From: an uncultured Acetatifactor sp. | GTDB taxonomy: Bacteria; Bacillota; Clostridia; Lachnospirales; Lachnospiraceae | Length of the DNA: 27,101 bases | Direction: 5' to 3' | Assembly (NCBI GenBank): GCA_947626405.1 | Contig: CANQSE010000001.1 | Span: 1 to 27,101, forward strand | Part shown: piece by piece, positions 1-7,986 of the stretch | How positions within the stretch are numbered: the stretch's first letter is position 1 | How the letters are laid out: the number at the start of each line of letters is the position of its first letter | Translations under genes and position numbers: made by a program | Notes under the pieces: generated by a model | The model's input: the letters and a program-made list of their open reading frames with translations, nothing else | Database searches by the model: none | What the model was told of the DNA's origin: nothing

Positions 1-252
1 ATAAAGGTAGATGCATCTACTCACAAGCTTTCGCTGAACACCGCTGCTTCAAGTGATCTTGAAAAGAAACTGAATGAACTGTCCTTTACAGGCACTGGCG
101 CAAACAGAGAACTGAAGTCCAATTCAGGAAAGGGTTTAACTACCTTTATTATCAATTTCGATCCGACTACGGGCGTTGATCTTAGAATGGCTGCCGATGC
201 TGACGCTGGTAAGCTCACTGGCTTTGACGGTTACGAATTCGTATCCAGATAA
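1..252 (+). CDS. 3' end of an unidentified protein upstream of pilD (5' end outside window)
   Basis: Reading frame 1 is open from the first base to a TAA at 250-252 and gives 83 residues. The peptide is soluble, rich in Ser, Thr, Asp, Gly and Ala, without cysteine or a membrane segment, and ends in GFDGYEFVSR. It lies 44 bases before the prepilin peptidase on the same strand. I do not recognise the family. The composition resembles a secreted or surface protein, and its position at the head of the visible pilus genes makes a pilin-associated exported protein possible, but that is inference from context. No terminator is visible between it and pilD, so the two may be co-transcribed. Confidence 0.7.
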   Translation: MKVDASTHKLSLNTAASSDLEKKLNELSFTGTGANRELKSNSGKGLTTFIINFDPTTGVDLRMAADADAGKLTGFDGYEFVSR

Positions 253-296
253 GAGATCATAGTTTTTTCGTACATGGACAGGAGGAAAAGCAGGTC

Positions 297-1061
297 ATGC
301 CGACATTTTACACGGTTTTGCTTTATGTGATCATTTTCCTTTACGGAATAATAATCGGCAGCTTTGTAAATGTCTGCATCCTGCGGCTCCCTGCGGGTGA
401 GAGCCTGATACCGGGCTCTCACTGCACAAGCTGCGGACACAGGCTTGCCTGGTATGACCTTTTCCCTCTGTTTTCATACTTATTACTGAAAGGCAGGTGC
501 CGTTACTGCGGTGCAAAAATATCCTGTCAGTACCCTGTGGTGGAAGCGCTTAACGGGGCGCTGTATGTGATCGTTTTCATGGCAAACGGTATCAGCTTAC
601 AGAGTGTCTTGTATTGCCTTATGGCATCTGCCTTATTGGTAATAAGCGTCGTTGACTGGCGCACCTTTGAGATCCCTCCTGCATGCAGTTTATTTCTGCT
701 GGGACTTGGGGTCATTTTCTGCATTTTGGACAGAGCTTCGCTTGTCGGCCATCTTATCGGTCTTGTGTGCGTGTCGGGCGTTATGGCTATTTTGTATGTG
801 TTTTCCAACGGACGGGCTATCGGCGGAGGCGACATAAAGCTCATGGGAGCGGCCGGGCTGATCCTTGGATGGAAGCTTATTATACTGTCTTTTTTCGTAG
901 GCTGTATACTTGGCTCGGTTATCCATCTGATAAGGATGAAGGCTGTGAAAGCGGATCGGAGGCTTGCCATGGGACCATACCTCTCGGCAGGTATTTTTAT
1001 ATGTGCGCTGTGGGGAGAGGAATTTATAGGGTGGTACCTTAAGCTTGCTCTCGGAAGCTAG
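297..1061 (+). CDS. pilD: Type IV prepilin peptidase / N-methyltransferase (PilD, A24 family)
   Basis: This membrane aspartyl protease cuts the short leader of type IV prepilins after Gly and methylates the new N-terminus. Of 254 residues, the N-terminal part (about 10-90) is the methyltransferase-type domain, with GSFVNVCILRLP and the two CxxC zinc pairs C43/C46 and C68/C71. The peptidase part follows with the two catalytic aspartates, D120 in VVDWRTFEIP and D179 in GGGDIKLM. About seven or eight hydrophobic segments are visible, as in the family. The start is supported by AGGAGG at 280-285, eleven bases upstream. Its substrates are very likely the prepilin-like proteins encoded at 3770-8652. 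Family length is 240-290 residues, so the gene looks complete. Confidence 0.97.
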   Translation: MPTFYTVLLYVIIFLYGIIIGSFVNVCILRLPAGESLIPGSHCTSCGHRLAWYDLFPLFSYLLLKGRCRYCGAKISCQYPVVEALNGALYVIVFMANGISLQSVLYCLMASALLVISVVDWRTFEIPPACSLFLLGLGVIFCILDRASLVGHLIGLVCVSGVMAILYVFSNGRAIGGGDIKLMGAAGLILGWKLIILSFFVGCILGSVIHLIRMKAVKADRRLAMGPYLSAGIFICALWGEEFIGWYLKLALGS

Positions 1062-1201
1062 GCTGAGCTTTTTGCGGGATCGCGGGCGTTTTTTTCCTGT
1101 CAGGGGACAAGGAGAGACGCGCCCGGGCTTCCGCAGGTTTTCACTAAAGACAGGCGGCCTTAAAAAGGCGGAAGGTCAATCGGCAAGAAAGGATAAAGTA
1201 C

Positions 1202-2968
1202 ATGGCAAAAAAGGTCTTGAGTATTGAGATGGGGAATTGGTGGACGAAGGTGGTCCTTGCCGAGCCCTACAAGAAGTCTCCCCGAATTGACGACATGTTT
1301 TATTTCCGTACTCCGGAAAAAGCCGTGGATGACGGTATGATACGCGACAGGGATCGTTTCCTTACCGCTCTGAGGGAGGAGCTTTTTCATCGGGGCATCC
1401 GCGAAAAGGATGTAATTTTCATTATAAACTCCACCAAGGTTGTAACAAGGGAAATTACGATTCCGTTTGTTAAGGATAAGGATCTGCCGGGGATCGTGGC
1501 GACCCAGGCGGCGGATTATTTCCCCATGGATGTGTCGGGTTATACCATAACGCACCAGAAGCTTGGCGAGTTTGTGGACGATGATAAGAAAAAGCAGCTT
1601 AAGCTTGCGCTGATTGCCGTGCCGGACGGACTTTTGAGCAATTATGTCGCTCTTGCCAAGGCGGGCGGGTACAACATAGAGGCTTTTGAATATATCGCAA
1701 ACAGCGTTGTGTCTTTTGTAAAGACTCATTATAACGTAAACCACGTGGTGGTGCAGCTTGAGGAGAACGCGACCATCGTCAGCGTAATCTCAGGGAAGAA
1801 GCTTGCTTTCCAGAGAGTCGTCCCCAACGGCTACGGCAACGCGCTGGCGGCGGTTCTGGAGCATCCGGTGCTGAACGTTGAGAACGAGCTGGAAGCGTAT
1901 CACTTCCTCACTACCCACAATCTCCTCTACAAGAGCCCCAAGGCGGGAAATTTAAACGACGAGGATGAGGTAAGGAGGCTTAAGGCTCTGGAAAACGCTT
2001 ACGCCGATATAAGAGAGGTGTTGAGCTATCAGATAAGAGTGACGCTGACGGCGCTGGAATATTACAGGGATCAGACCAAAAAAGAGTTTTTCGGCGTGAT
2101 GAGGCTTGTGGGCGACGGCTCGCGTATCGCCGGAATTTCAAAGTTTTTTACGGATGAGATTCCTCTGGAGCTTGCCGAGGAAAACACGCTTGCGCATGTA
2201 AATCTGCCGAAGCGGATATCAAGGGACGATATAAACGATGTAGACTTTACCTCCGCGGTGGGCGCGCTGATTGAACCTCTGAACATTAAGCCCAAGGAGA
2301 TGCTGGAGCGCGAAGCGAAGCAGAGCACCTTAAAGGTGGCTTATCTTGCCTTTGCCGCATCAATAGCGATAAGCGCGGCTCTTGTGTCAATGGGAACGGT
2401 CAGGTACTGGGCGGCTTCGCAGGAGCACGACAGGCTTACTAACCGCATAATGGAGCTTGATTACATACAGAAAATTTATGACGAACAGCAGGCGGCAATC
2501 GCCAGGGCGACGGAGTATATTTCTTTTGATCTTCTGACCTACACTGACAATGAGCTGCAGTCGGCGCTGATAAACAGCCTTGAGGAACAGCTCCCGCAGT
2601 CGGTGACAGTGACGGGACTGGAAATAAGCGGAAGCAATATTTCGCTTAATCTTATCAGCCCCGATAAGATCACGGTGGCGCAGATGCTTCTTAATCTCGG
2701 AGAGATTCCAATACTCGGCTCGGTGTCGATCCCGTCCATGACGGAAAACATAGACGAGGCCGGAAACATTCAGTGGGATTATTCCGTTGTCGCCCAGTAT
2801 GTAGGTGCTCAGCAGCTCCTGCAGGATATTCTGGACGCCGCCGCAGGTCTGGACACCGCGGGAGGGTCGGACACCGCAGGAGGTTGGATGCAGCCGTGGG
2901 CTCGGATGCGGCAGAAGGCTCGGACGCGGCAGCGGGAAATTAAACACATAGTAAACCTTATCATATAA
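1202..2968 (+). CDS. pilM: PilM-PilN fusion protein of the type IV pilus inner-membrane platform, with frame-slipped tail
   Basis: Residues 1 to about 370 are an actin-like ATPase of the PilM family; the N-terminal strand-loop (LSIEMGNWWTKVVLAE) is the phosphate-1 motif. One membrane segment follows (about 379-400), then a coiled coil and a PilN-like ferredoxin-fold domain (about 405-545). In most bacteria PilM is cytoplasmic and binds the N-terminal tail of a separate PilN; here the two are one chain, so the ATPase is tethered to the membrane. The next gene encodes PilO, completing the M-N-O set. The start has AGAAAGGA at 1186-1193. The C-terminus from residue 549 is encoded by 18-bp repeats; one is a base short, so the last ~25 residues are a basic, off-frame tail. 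The original frame would stop at 2941-2943, giving 580 residues. Confidence 0.9.
   Translation: MAKKVLSIEMGNWWTKVVLAEPYKKSPRIDDMFYFRTPEKAVDDGMIRDRDRFLTALREELFHRGIREKDVIFIINSTKVVTREITIPFVKDKDLPGIVATQAADYFPMDVSGYTITHQKLGEFVDDDKKKQLKLALIAVPDGLLSNYVALAKAGGYNIEAFEYIANSVVSFVKTHYNVNHVVVQLEENATIVSVISGKKLAFQRVVPNGYGNALAAVLEHPVLNVENELEAYHFLTTHNLLYKSPKAGNLNDEDEVRRLKALENAYADIREVLSYQIRVTLTALEYYRDQTKKEFFGVMRLVGDGSRIAGISKFFTDEIPLELAEENTLAHVNLPKRISRDDINDVDFTSAVGALIEPLNIKPKEMLEREAKQSTLKVAYLAFAASIAISAALVSMGTVRYWAASQEHDRLTNRIMELDYIQKIYDEQQAAIARATEYISFDLLTYTDNELQSALINSLEEQLPQSVTVTGLEISGSNISLNLISPDKITVAQMLLNLGEIPILGSVSIPSMTENIDEAGNIQWDYSVVAQYVGAQQLLQDILDAAAGLDTAGGSDTAGGWMQPWARMRQKARTRQREIKHIVNLII
2846..2940 (+). 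repeat. Five 18-bp coding tandem repeats, third unit 17 bp (frameshift)
   Basis: Units start at 2846, 2864, 2882, 2899 and 2917. Unit 1 is GGTCTGGACACCGCGGGA; the third unit (2882-2898) has 17 bases, the other four 18. In the original frame the units read GLDTAG, GSDTAG, then in the -1-corrected frame GLDAAV-like, GSDAAE, GSDAAA and GN-stop at 2941-2943. A degenerate sixth unit (ILDAAA) precedes them at 2828-2845. The periodicity of both DNA and peptide across the short unit shows where the base was lost. Confidence 0.92.
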
Positions 2969-3000
2969 ACAGCCTTTTACAGGGCATGAAAAGAGGAAAC

Positions 3001-3729
3001 ATGAAAAAGGCAAAGATTTCTGATTCGGAAATAAAGCTGCTGCTTCTTCTGCTGGCGCTGATTCTGCTGGCGGCATCCTACTATTTCGGGTACAACAGGA
3101 ACATAACGGCGGCGCAGAAGCTTGAGACGCAGAACGTGACGGACCAACAGACCGTGGATCGTCTGGAGGACATGGTGCGTAAGCGGCCGATAGTGGAAAA
3201 ACAGATCGAGACGCTCAATAAGACCGTTGATGATATCATTGCGCGGTATCCTTCGCTTGTCACAACGGAGAAGGCGATAAGCATCGTACAGGATCTTGAA
3301 TATTATTCGGGTGTGACCGTCACCAGCATAGGTTTTCTTATGGACAATCAGGTGATGGCGTTTACGCAGACCGTTGAGGGACAGAATACGCCGCCCACGG
3401 GGTATTACGCCCAGCTCAGCATGAATTACGTGTCAAGCTATGAGGGATATAAGAGCATGCTCCTTTATGTGGAGTCTCTGACAAAGGACAGGACTACGAT
3501 TCCGACGGTGTCTGCAAGCTATGACCCCGTGACCGATATGCTTCAGGGGACAGTGACGTTAAATATGTTTTATCTTACAAACACCGGCAGAGAGTATGAG
3601 CCGCCCAGGTTTGACGGCATCTTAAAGGGAAAGGACAGCATCTTCGGAGCGGGAGAAGGTATTGCGGCCGGACCCGGGGAGGGTCTTGGATGGCCCGCGG
3701 AGGGAGATACTGCGGCGGGAACGCTGTGA
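3001..3729 (+). CDS. pilO: PilO-like type IV pilus alignment protein
   Basis: The bitopic inner-membrane protein has a short cytoplasmic N-terminus, one membrane segment (about residues 10-30, LLLLLLALILLAASYYFGY), a coiled coil (about 35-75) and an extracytoplasmic domain of alternating strands and helices, as in PilO. It would pair with the PilN half of the upstream fusion. The C-terminus is a Gly/Ala/Pro-rich tail (GEGIAAGPGEGLGWPAEGD) not typical of PilO. I chose ATG 3001 because AGAGG (2992-2996) lies four bases before it; an in-frame ATG at 2986 would add five residues but has no good binding site. The family assignment rests on topology, size (242 residues) and position, since PilO sequences are poorly conserved. 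Confidence 0.82.
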   Translation: MKKAKISDSEIKLLLLLLALILLAASYYFGYNRNITAAQKLETQNVTDQQTVDRLEDMVRKRPIVEKQIETLNKTVDDIIARYPSLVTTEKAISIVQDLEYYSGVTVTSIGFLMDNQVMAFTQTVEGQNTPPTGYYAQLSMNYVSSYEGYKSMLLYVESLTKDRTTIPTVSASYDPVTDMLQGTVTLNMFYLTNTGREYEPPRFDGILKGKDSIFGAGEGIAAGPGEGLGWPAEGDTAAGTL

Positions 3730-3769
3730 GCAAAACGCGATCCGGAAGATATATAAGTGAGGAAGTTTA

Positions 3770-4873
3770 ATGAGACGGCTTGAGGGACGCAGAAAACTGA
3801 AGACCGCGGGCTTTTGGGGCAGAGACGGAGGTTTTTCCCTGGTGGAGGTAATTGTCGCCATGGCGATTCTCGCCATTGTGAGTATTCCTCTGCTCCGCTA
3901 TTTTACGGACTCAATCAGCCGCAGCGCGTCGATGGCAATGCGCCAGAAGGCGACGCTTACGGCGCAGGAAATAGCGGAGAATCTAAAGGCAAGGGATCAG
4001 CTTATAGAGAGATATGTCGCGCCTGATGGCAATGTGTCGTACAAGGTTGAATACCTTACTGACACGCTGGGACTCGCCGTTGACAACAGTGCGAGCAGCT
4101 TTGACGCATCAGCCGGAACAGGGGGGCTTGTGCTCACCGGCGAGATGGGAGATTTTGACGTTGTGCTTGGCGTTTCAACCGATACGCCCGCAAACGATGT
4201 CGAGCGTTCCATGGTCTACGGTATAGACGATACAAAGGATGTGCTTATTATTGAGCGCGATCAGCTTGAGGAGGCCGTCGTCTATTTCACCTCGGCAAAT
4301 ATGGCAAACCCCGCTCTGGCGGGCTTAAGCCGTGACGAAATAATAAGCAGGCTGGACAGGACGATTTGCATTACAGTGGACTATGCCGATTCCGTCTACA
4401 CCGTGAGAGCATATTATAAATATGAAACCGCGGACGATACCGTGACAGGCACGGCGGGGCAGACTTACGAGAGTACGTTTTTGACGGAGACGAGGATTTC
4501 CTCGCTTGACAGGATTTATCTTCTGTACGACGGGCTGAGCGGACTTATGACAGACAAGATTAATTTTTCGTTAAACGGATTGGTGCCGGGGGACGACTTT
4601 GATTTTTATGCCGTCTGCCAGGAGTTTCCGGGAGCGGGGGATTATACTATTGAGATGAAGGGCGATTATTCATCGAACATAAAGGTACATTTCAACGCCC
4701 GCTCCACCAACGACAGGGTGAAAAACGCGGCGGGTCACCTTATTACGGCGGCGCCGTTAAACGATACGGGCACTCCGGTGCGGCTTGTGTCGATAGACGT
4801 CAAGGTTTATAAGAAGGAACATGAAGCGGGGGATATTCCTCTGGCTGAGATGAAGACGACGAAAGGAGAGTAG
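3770..4873 (+). CDS. Type IV prepilin-like protein (PilV-type minor pilin)
   Basis: A 21-residue positively charged leader ends in Gly-Gly and is followed by FSLVEVIVAMAILAIVSIPL, the class III signal cut by PilD between G21 and F22, with the conserved glutamate at mature position 5 (E26). The hydrophobic N-terminal helix continues to about residue 60. The remaining 300 residues are an extracellular, mainly beta domain rich in Asp, Thr and Ser. The sequence after the helix (SRSASMAMRQKATLTAQEIAENLKARD) is typical of PilV/PulI-like minor pilins, though at 367 residues this one is long. GAGGAAG precedes the start. The stop is three bases before the next start, so the two are probably translationally coupled. 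Confidence 0.88.
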   Translation: MRRLEGRRKLKTAGFWGRDGGFSLVEVIVAMAILAIVSIPLLRYFTDSISRSASMAMRQKATLTAQEIAENLKARDQLIERYVAPDGNVSYKVEYLTDTLGLAVDNSASSFDASAGTGGLVLTGEMGDFDVVLGVSTDTPANDVERSMVYGIDDTKDVLIIERDQLEEAVVYFTSANMANPALAGLSRDEIISRLDRTICITVDYADSVYTVRAYYKYETADDTVTGTAGQTYESTFLTETRISSLDRIYLLYDGLSGLMTDKINFSLNGLVPGDDFDFYAVCQEFPGAGDYTIEMKGDYSSNIKVHFNARSTNDRVKNAAGHLITAAPLNDTGTPVRLVSIDVKVYKKEHEAGDIPLAEMKTTKGE

Positions 4874-4876
4874 TCC

Positions 4877-6943
4877 ATGACGAAAGGCGGAAAGTCACTG
4901 AAATTAAACAATGAAGGCGCTTCGCTGATCGCGGTTTTGGTTGCAATCATATTTGTGACCACAATCGGCGCCATTATAACCACGATCACTGTGACAAATA
5001 TCCGCCTGCGCCAGGTGGAGGAGGCCGGAAAGCGCAACTTCTACAGCGCCGAGGAGATTATGGACGAAATTTCCGCAGGGCTTAACAACAGGGCGGCCGA
5101 GGCGATGCAGAAGGCATATACGGATGTTCTCACCGATTACAGGAGCCTTATGGTAAGCGGTTCGGGACTCCAGGAGAAGTTCCAGTATTCCTATATGAAC
5201 AACCTGACGGGGATTTTCTGGGATTCGGACGACGATACCAGAAAGGACCGTAAGATTTCGACTGAGGACGGAGACGCCTCAAAATTTGTGTATGTCTACG
5301 GTTATTACGACCAGGACAGCATCCGCGATGTGATGTCGGACGATACAAAGGGATATTTTGTCTCAGGAGACGCCGAGGCAGTCTTTTCGACCGACTATGT
5401 GGAGGGCGTATTTACCCTGCACGACATCCGCGTCGATTATGTTGACGACGACGGGTACGAGACGGTTATTACGACCGATATGGTGTTCCACACGCCCAAT
5501 CTTAATTTTGACAGCGGCAACAGAGTTAAGGACTTTATGAAATACGCCCTTGTCGCCGATCACTGCATCCGCGTCGCGGGCAGCAATGCGAGAATTGAAG
5601 GCAGCGTGTATGCCGGATATGGCGGCATCACGGTAGACAACTGCGACAACGTCATGTTTACCGGAACAAATATTGTGACAAGAGGAAATATAAATGTCAG
5701 CTCCGGTTCTGACAACGCGTACTTCGGAGGAAGCGGCAGCAATATCTGGGCGGAAAATATAACAACCACGACGAACTCGCCGACGGGGCTTGGGAGCCCT
5801 TCGTCGGTTACTCTGGACGGAAATATCTATGTCGCCGACGATCTCTCGCTAGATGGAATGGACAGCAGGGTTACTCTGCGGGGAAGCTATTACGGCTATA
5901 ATTTCCTGAAGCAGTACGACCGCTCGGACAACACGGCTGAGGCAAGGTACAGCAGCGCAATCGCCATAAACGGCAAGGGCAGCTCGCTGGATATGTCGGG
6001 GCTTAAGTATCTGCATCTTGCCGGAAGGACGTATCTGTCCCGCGGAAACAGTATAAACGACGTCGTGCTGGGCGAGTCTCTTTCAGTCAGGACGAACCAG
6101 CTTGCATATTATGTGCCGGAGCGCTTCTTAAGCCTTCATACGTCGGGAAGCGTCGTCACGGGTGCTGATTTTACCGTGGACGGACTGACGCAGTATTGCT
6201 CCTATGTCAACATGGACAATGTGACTGACTATTTAAAGGACGGCGAACCTGTCGCGGCCTACCGTTACAGGGACGCGGCAACAGGCGATTATGCGTACCG
6301 TTTCTACCTCAATTTCAAGAGCGAACAGGCGGCCAACGATTTCTTTGCCGCATACAGCGCGGCAAATGCCGGAAAGGTCAACGCTTTCGGGGCTGATTAC
6401 GCGGATGCGATTGTCCTGGGCGACGACTGGCTCTATACTCTTAAGGGAGATTTAATGTACAGGGAGGATTCGTCCTCGTCGTATCAGGTTGAGAATGTGG
6501 TGATAGATCCGAATCTGTGGTCTCCGGACGTTGACGGAATATATTATACCTACGCGGATCAGCTTGCAAAAAATTATATGAGCCTTGAAAAGTATCTGGA
6601 GGACTGGCGTTACCATACAGATACGGTCACTTCCTCGACCGTGCGTTTTAACGACAAGTCGGATGAGCCGCTCACGGGTTATATTTTAAAGACGGATGAG
6701 ATTGCGGCGGCATCGCCAGTGGAAATAAAGACATCCGGAGAAGTGCCTGACGGCGCGGGAAAGACGCTGATTGCGGTTTGCGACGGCGATTATGTCATAC
6801 CCGAGGACTGCACGGACGGAATCGTGATCGCCACGGGAGACGTGACGGTGCGTAAAGATTTTAACGGAATGATCATCTCGCAGAAGGACATCATTCTCTC
6901 CACCGTAAATGTGAAGATAACGTCTGACGAGCTTCTGGTATAA
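4877..6943 (+). CDS. PilX-like minor pilin with large beta-rich extracellular domain, truncated by in-frame TAA
   Basis: The N-terminus (NNEGASLIAVLVAIIFVTTIG) fits the PilX N-terminal signature: a Gly-Ala cleavage point, a long hydrophobic helix, and no glutamate at mature position 5, as in PilX proteins. Classical PilX has under 200 residues; this one has 688. Residues about 225-360 contain short Gly/Asn-rich strands (GSVYAGYGGITVDN, GNIYVADDLSLDG) suggestive of a right-handed beta-helix, as in surface adhesins. A last segment near 610-688 has repeated short strands (GDYVIPEDCTDGIVIATGDV). AAGGAG upstream supports ATG 4877. The frame continues past TAA 6941-6943 for 48 more codons to TAA 7088-7090, and that extension has coding composition, so this allele appears shortened at its C-terminus. 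Confidence 0.87.
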   Translation: MTKGGKSLKLNNEGASLIAVLVAIIFVTTIGAIITTITVTNIRLRQVEEAGKRNFYSAEEIMDEISAGLNNRAAEAMQKAYTDVLTDYRSLMVSGSGLQEKFQYSYMNNLTGIFWDSDDDTRKDRKISTEDGDASKFVYVYGYYDQDSIRDVMSDDTKGYFVSGDAEAVFSTDYVEGVFTLHDIRVDYVDDDGYETVITTDMVFHTPNLNFDSGNRVKDFMKYALVADHCIRVAGSNARIEGSVYAGYGGITVDNCDNVMFTGTNIVTRGNINVSSGSDNAYFGGSGSNIWAENITTTTNSPTGLGSPSSVTLDGNIYVADDLSLDGMDSRVTLRGSYYGYNFLKQYDRSDNTAEARYSSAIAINGKGSSLDMSGLKYLHLAGRTYLSRGNSINDVVLGESLSVRTNQLAYYVPERFLSLHTSGSVVTGADFTVDGLTQYCSYVNMDNVTDYLKDGEPVAAYRYRDAATGDYAYRFYLNFKSEQAANDFFAAYSAANAGKVNAFGADYADAIVLGDDWLYTLKGDLMYREDSSSSYQVENVVIDPNLWSPDVDGIYYTYADQLAKNYMSLEKYLEDWRYHTDTVTSSTVRFNDKSDEPLTGYILKTDEIAAASPVEIKTSGEVPDGAGKTLIAVCDGDYVIPEDCTDGIVIATGDVTVRKDFNGMIISQKDIILSTVNVKITSDELLV

Positions 6944-7090
6944 AGGATGTTTGCCGAGGATGCGGCGAGCGGTGATCCGAAGTTTTCACAGCTTTTCGCA
7001 ACCTACGGGACGGTGAGCGACAACGTGATCGGACTTGTGAGAGTTGACAGCTATCTGTCATATGAGAACTGGACGAAGTCGGTTGATTAA
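6944..7090 (+). pseudogene. Detached 3' end of the PilX-like gene (same frame, after premature TAA)
   Basis: These 48 codons plus TAA lie in exactly the frame of the upstream gene, separated from it only by the TAA at 6941-6943. They read RMFAEDAASGDPKFSQLFATY and continue to SYENWTKSVD. The peptide looks like a natural domain end, and the synonymous base use (G/C-ending codons) matches the preceding gene. The single TAA could derive from a sense codon such as CAA, GAA or AAA. Alternatives are a sequencing error, readthrough, or reinitiation at ATG 6947, which overlaps an AAGG sequence that is too close to serve as a normal binding site. Confidence 0.75.
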
Positions 7091-7203
7091 CTGATTGACT
7101 GATTGCTTAACTGCTTAACTGATTGACTGCTTAACCGGTTGACTGATGTGGAAATTGCAGTTACCTGTCATATGAGAACCGGGTTAATACGGTTGGATAA
7201 TAA
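7049..7203 (+). repeat. Copy of the PilX-like gene end plus degenerate 8-bp repeats
   Basis: The last 42 bases of the gene (7049-7090) recur in diverged form at 7159-7203; 15 bases (CTGTCATATGAGAAC) are identical and the copy also ends in tandem TAA-TAA. Between them (7091-7150) is a run of degenerate 8-bp words such as ACTGATTG and CTGCTTAA. No gene is seen in 7091-7227. Confidence 0.8.
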
Positions 7204-7233
7204 TTAAGATCCCGGGATAAAGGGGGCATGGCA

Positions 7234-7752
7234 ATGAGGAGAGATCGCAGGGGATTTTCCATGGTTGAACTAATCGTTGTGATCGCTATTCTGGGGATTC
7301 TGGCGGGAACGTCCGTCACATTGTTCGGACATATCCGCTATGCAAATATAAAAAAGGCTGTTGAGACCGTAAGCGACAGGCTGGATCGGCAGCGCATAAT
7401 GTCAATGAGCCGTCAGGGCACGCAGTACCTTTATATTTACCGCATGAGCGACGGCTACTACATGAAATCGCTTAGCGTAAAGCTTGATGCCTACGACGCG
7501 GCGTATCTTGCAACGGATGCGGATAAAATCTGCGGCAAAAACATAGATATTTCAGGCGAGGACAGCACGGGAACCGTCACTCCCCTTGCCAGTGAGAGCA
7601 GCCTGATCCGGATTGTGTTTAAAAAGAGCGGCGTGCTGAATGTTTCCACTGAGGACAACTCGGGCACTAACGTGAGAGGAATAGTCTTTTCGGGAAGCTC
7701 CACTTACTGCATACGCCTGATCCCTGAAACCGGCAAGCATCTGATTGAGTGA
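7234..7752 (+). CDS. Type IV prepilin-like protein (FimT/GspH-type minor pilin)
   Basis: The leader MRRDRRG is followed by FSMVELIVVIAILGILAG, a canonical prepilin signal with cleavage after G7 and glutamate at mature position 5. The long hydrophobic helix leads into a ~130-residue beta domain. The second helix motif (ANIKKAVETVSDRLDRQRIMSMSRQGTQYL) and the ending GIVFSGSSTYCIRLIPETGKH are like GspH/FimT pseudopilins, which sit near the fibre tip. I place the start at ATG 7234, seven bases after AGGGGG (7221-7226); ATG 7228 is only one base after it. It would be matured by the PilD encoded upstream and assembled with the PilV-, PilX- and PilW-like proteins. Confidence 0.9.
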   Translation: MRRDRRGFSMVELIVVIAILGILAGTSVTLFGHIRYANIKKAVETVSDRLDRQRIMSMSRQGTQYLYIYRMSDGYYMKSLSVKLDAYDAAYLATDADKICGKNIDISGEDSTGTVTPLASESSLIRIVFKKSGVLNVSTEDNSGTNVRGIVFSGSSTYCIRLIPETGKHLIE

Positions 7753-7955
7753 GCAGGAGACATCTGAAAGATGAACGGACGAAGCAGCTTTGCAGAGAGT
7801 GTGAGCGGAGACGTCTGAAAGATGAGTGGACGAAGCAGATTTGCGGAGTGTGTGAGCGGAGACATCTGAAAGATGAACGGATGAAGCAGATTTACGGAGT
7901 GTGTGAGCGGAGACATCTGAAAGATGAACGGACGAAGCAGCTTTGCAGAGTGTAG
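7750..7955 (+). repeat. Four 51-bp tandem repeats between two minor pilin genes
   Basis: Units begin at 7751, 7803, 7854 and 7905 with periods of 52, 51 and 51 bases; the core reads GGAGACATCTGAAAGATGAA. There are no spacers. Because 51 is a multiple of three, reading frames stay open through it on both strands. One + frame gives a 17-residue repeat (CERRHLKDERTKQLCRV-like); another gives 14-16-residue mini-frames, each beginning at the ATG of a unit and preceded by GGAG. The first bases resemble the end of the upstream gene (CATCTGATTGAG). I do not call any of these frames a gene. Confidence 0.93.
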
Positions 7956-7986
7956 TGGAGCGGATCGGTAACGAGAGGTTTGACAC

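Noticed and set aside
1062..1201. Possible terminator or promoter between pilD and pilMN
   Set aside because: A T-run at 1089-1095 has no convincing stem before it, and GCCTT-AAA-AAGGC is short and lacks a T-run, so read-through into pilMN is assumed.
7749..7955. 68-residue + frame made of CERRHLKDERTKQLCRV repeats, GTG start overlapping the previous stop
   Set aside because: No ribosome binding site of its own, composition very basic and fully explained by the repeat; other frames through the array are equally open.
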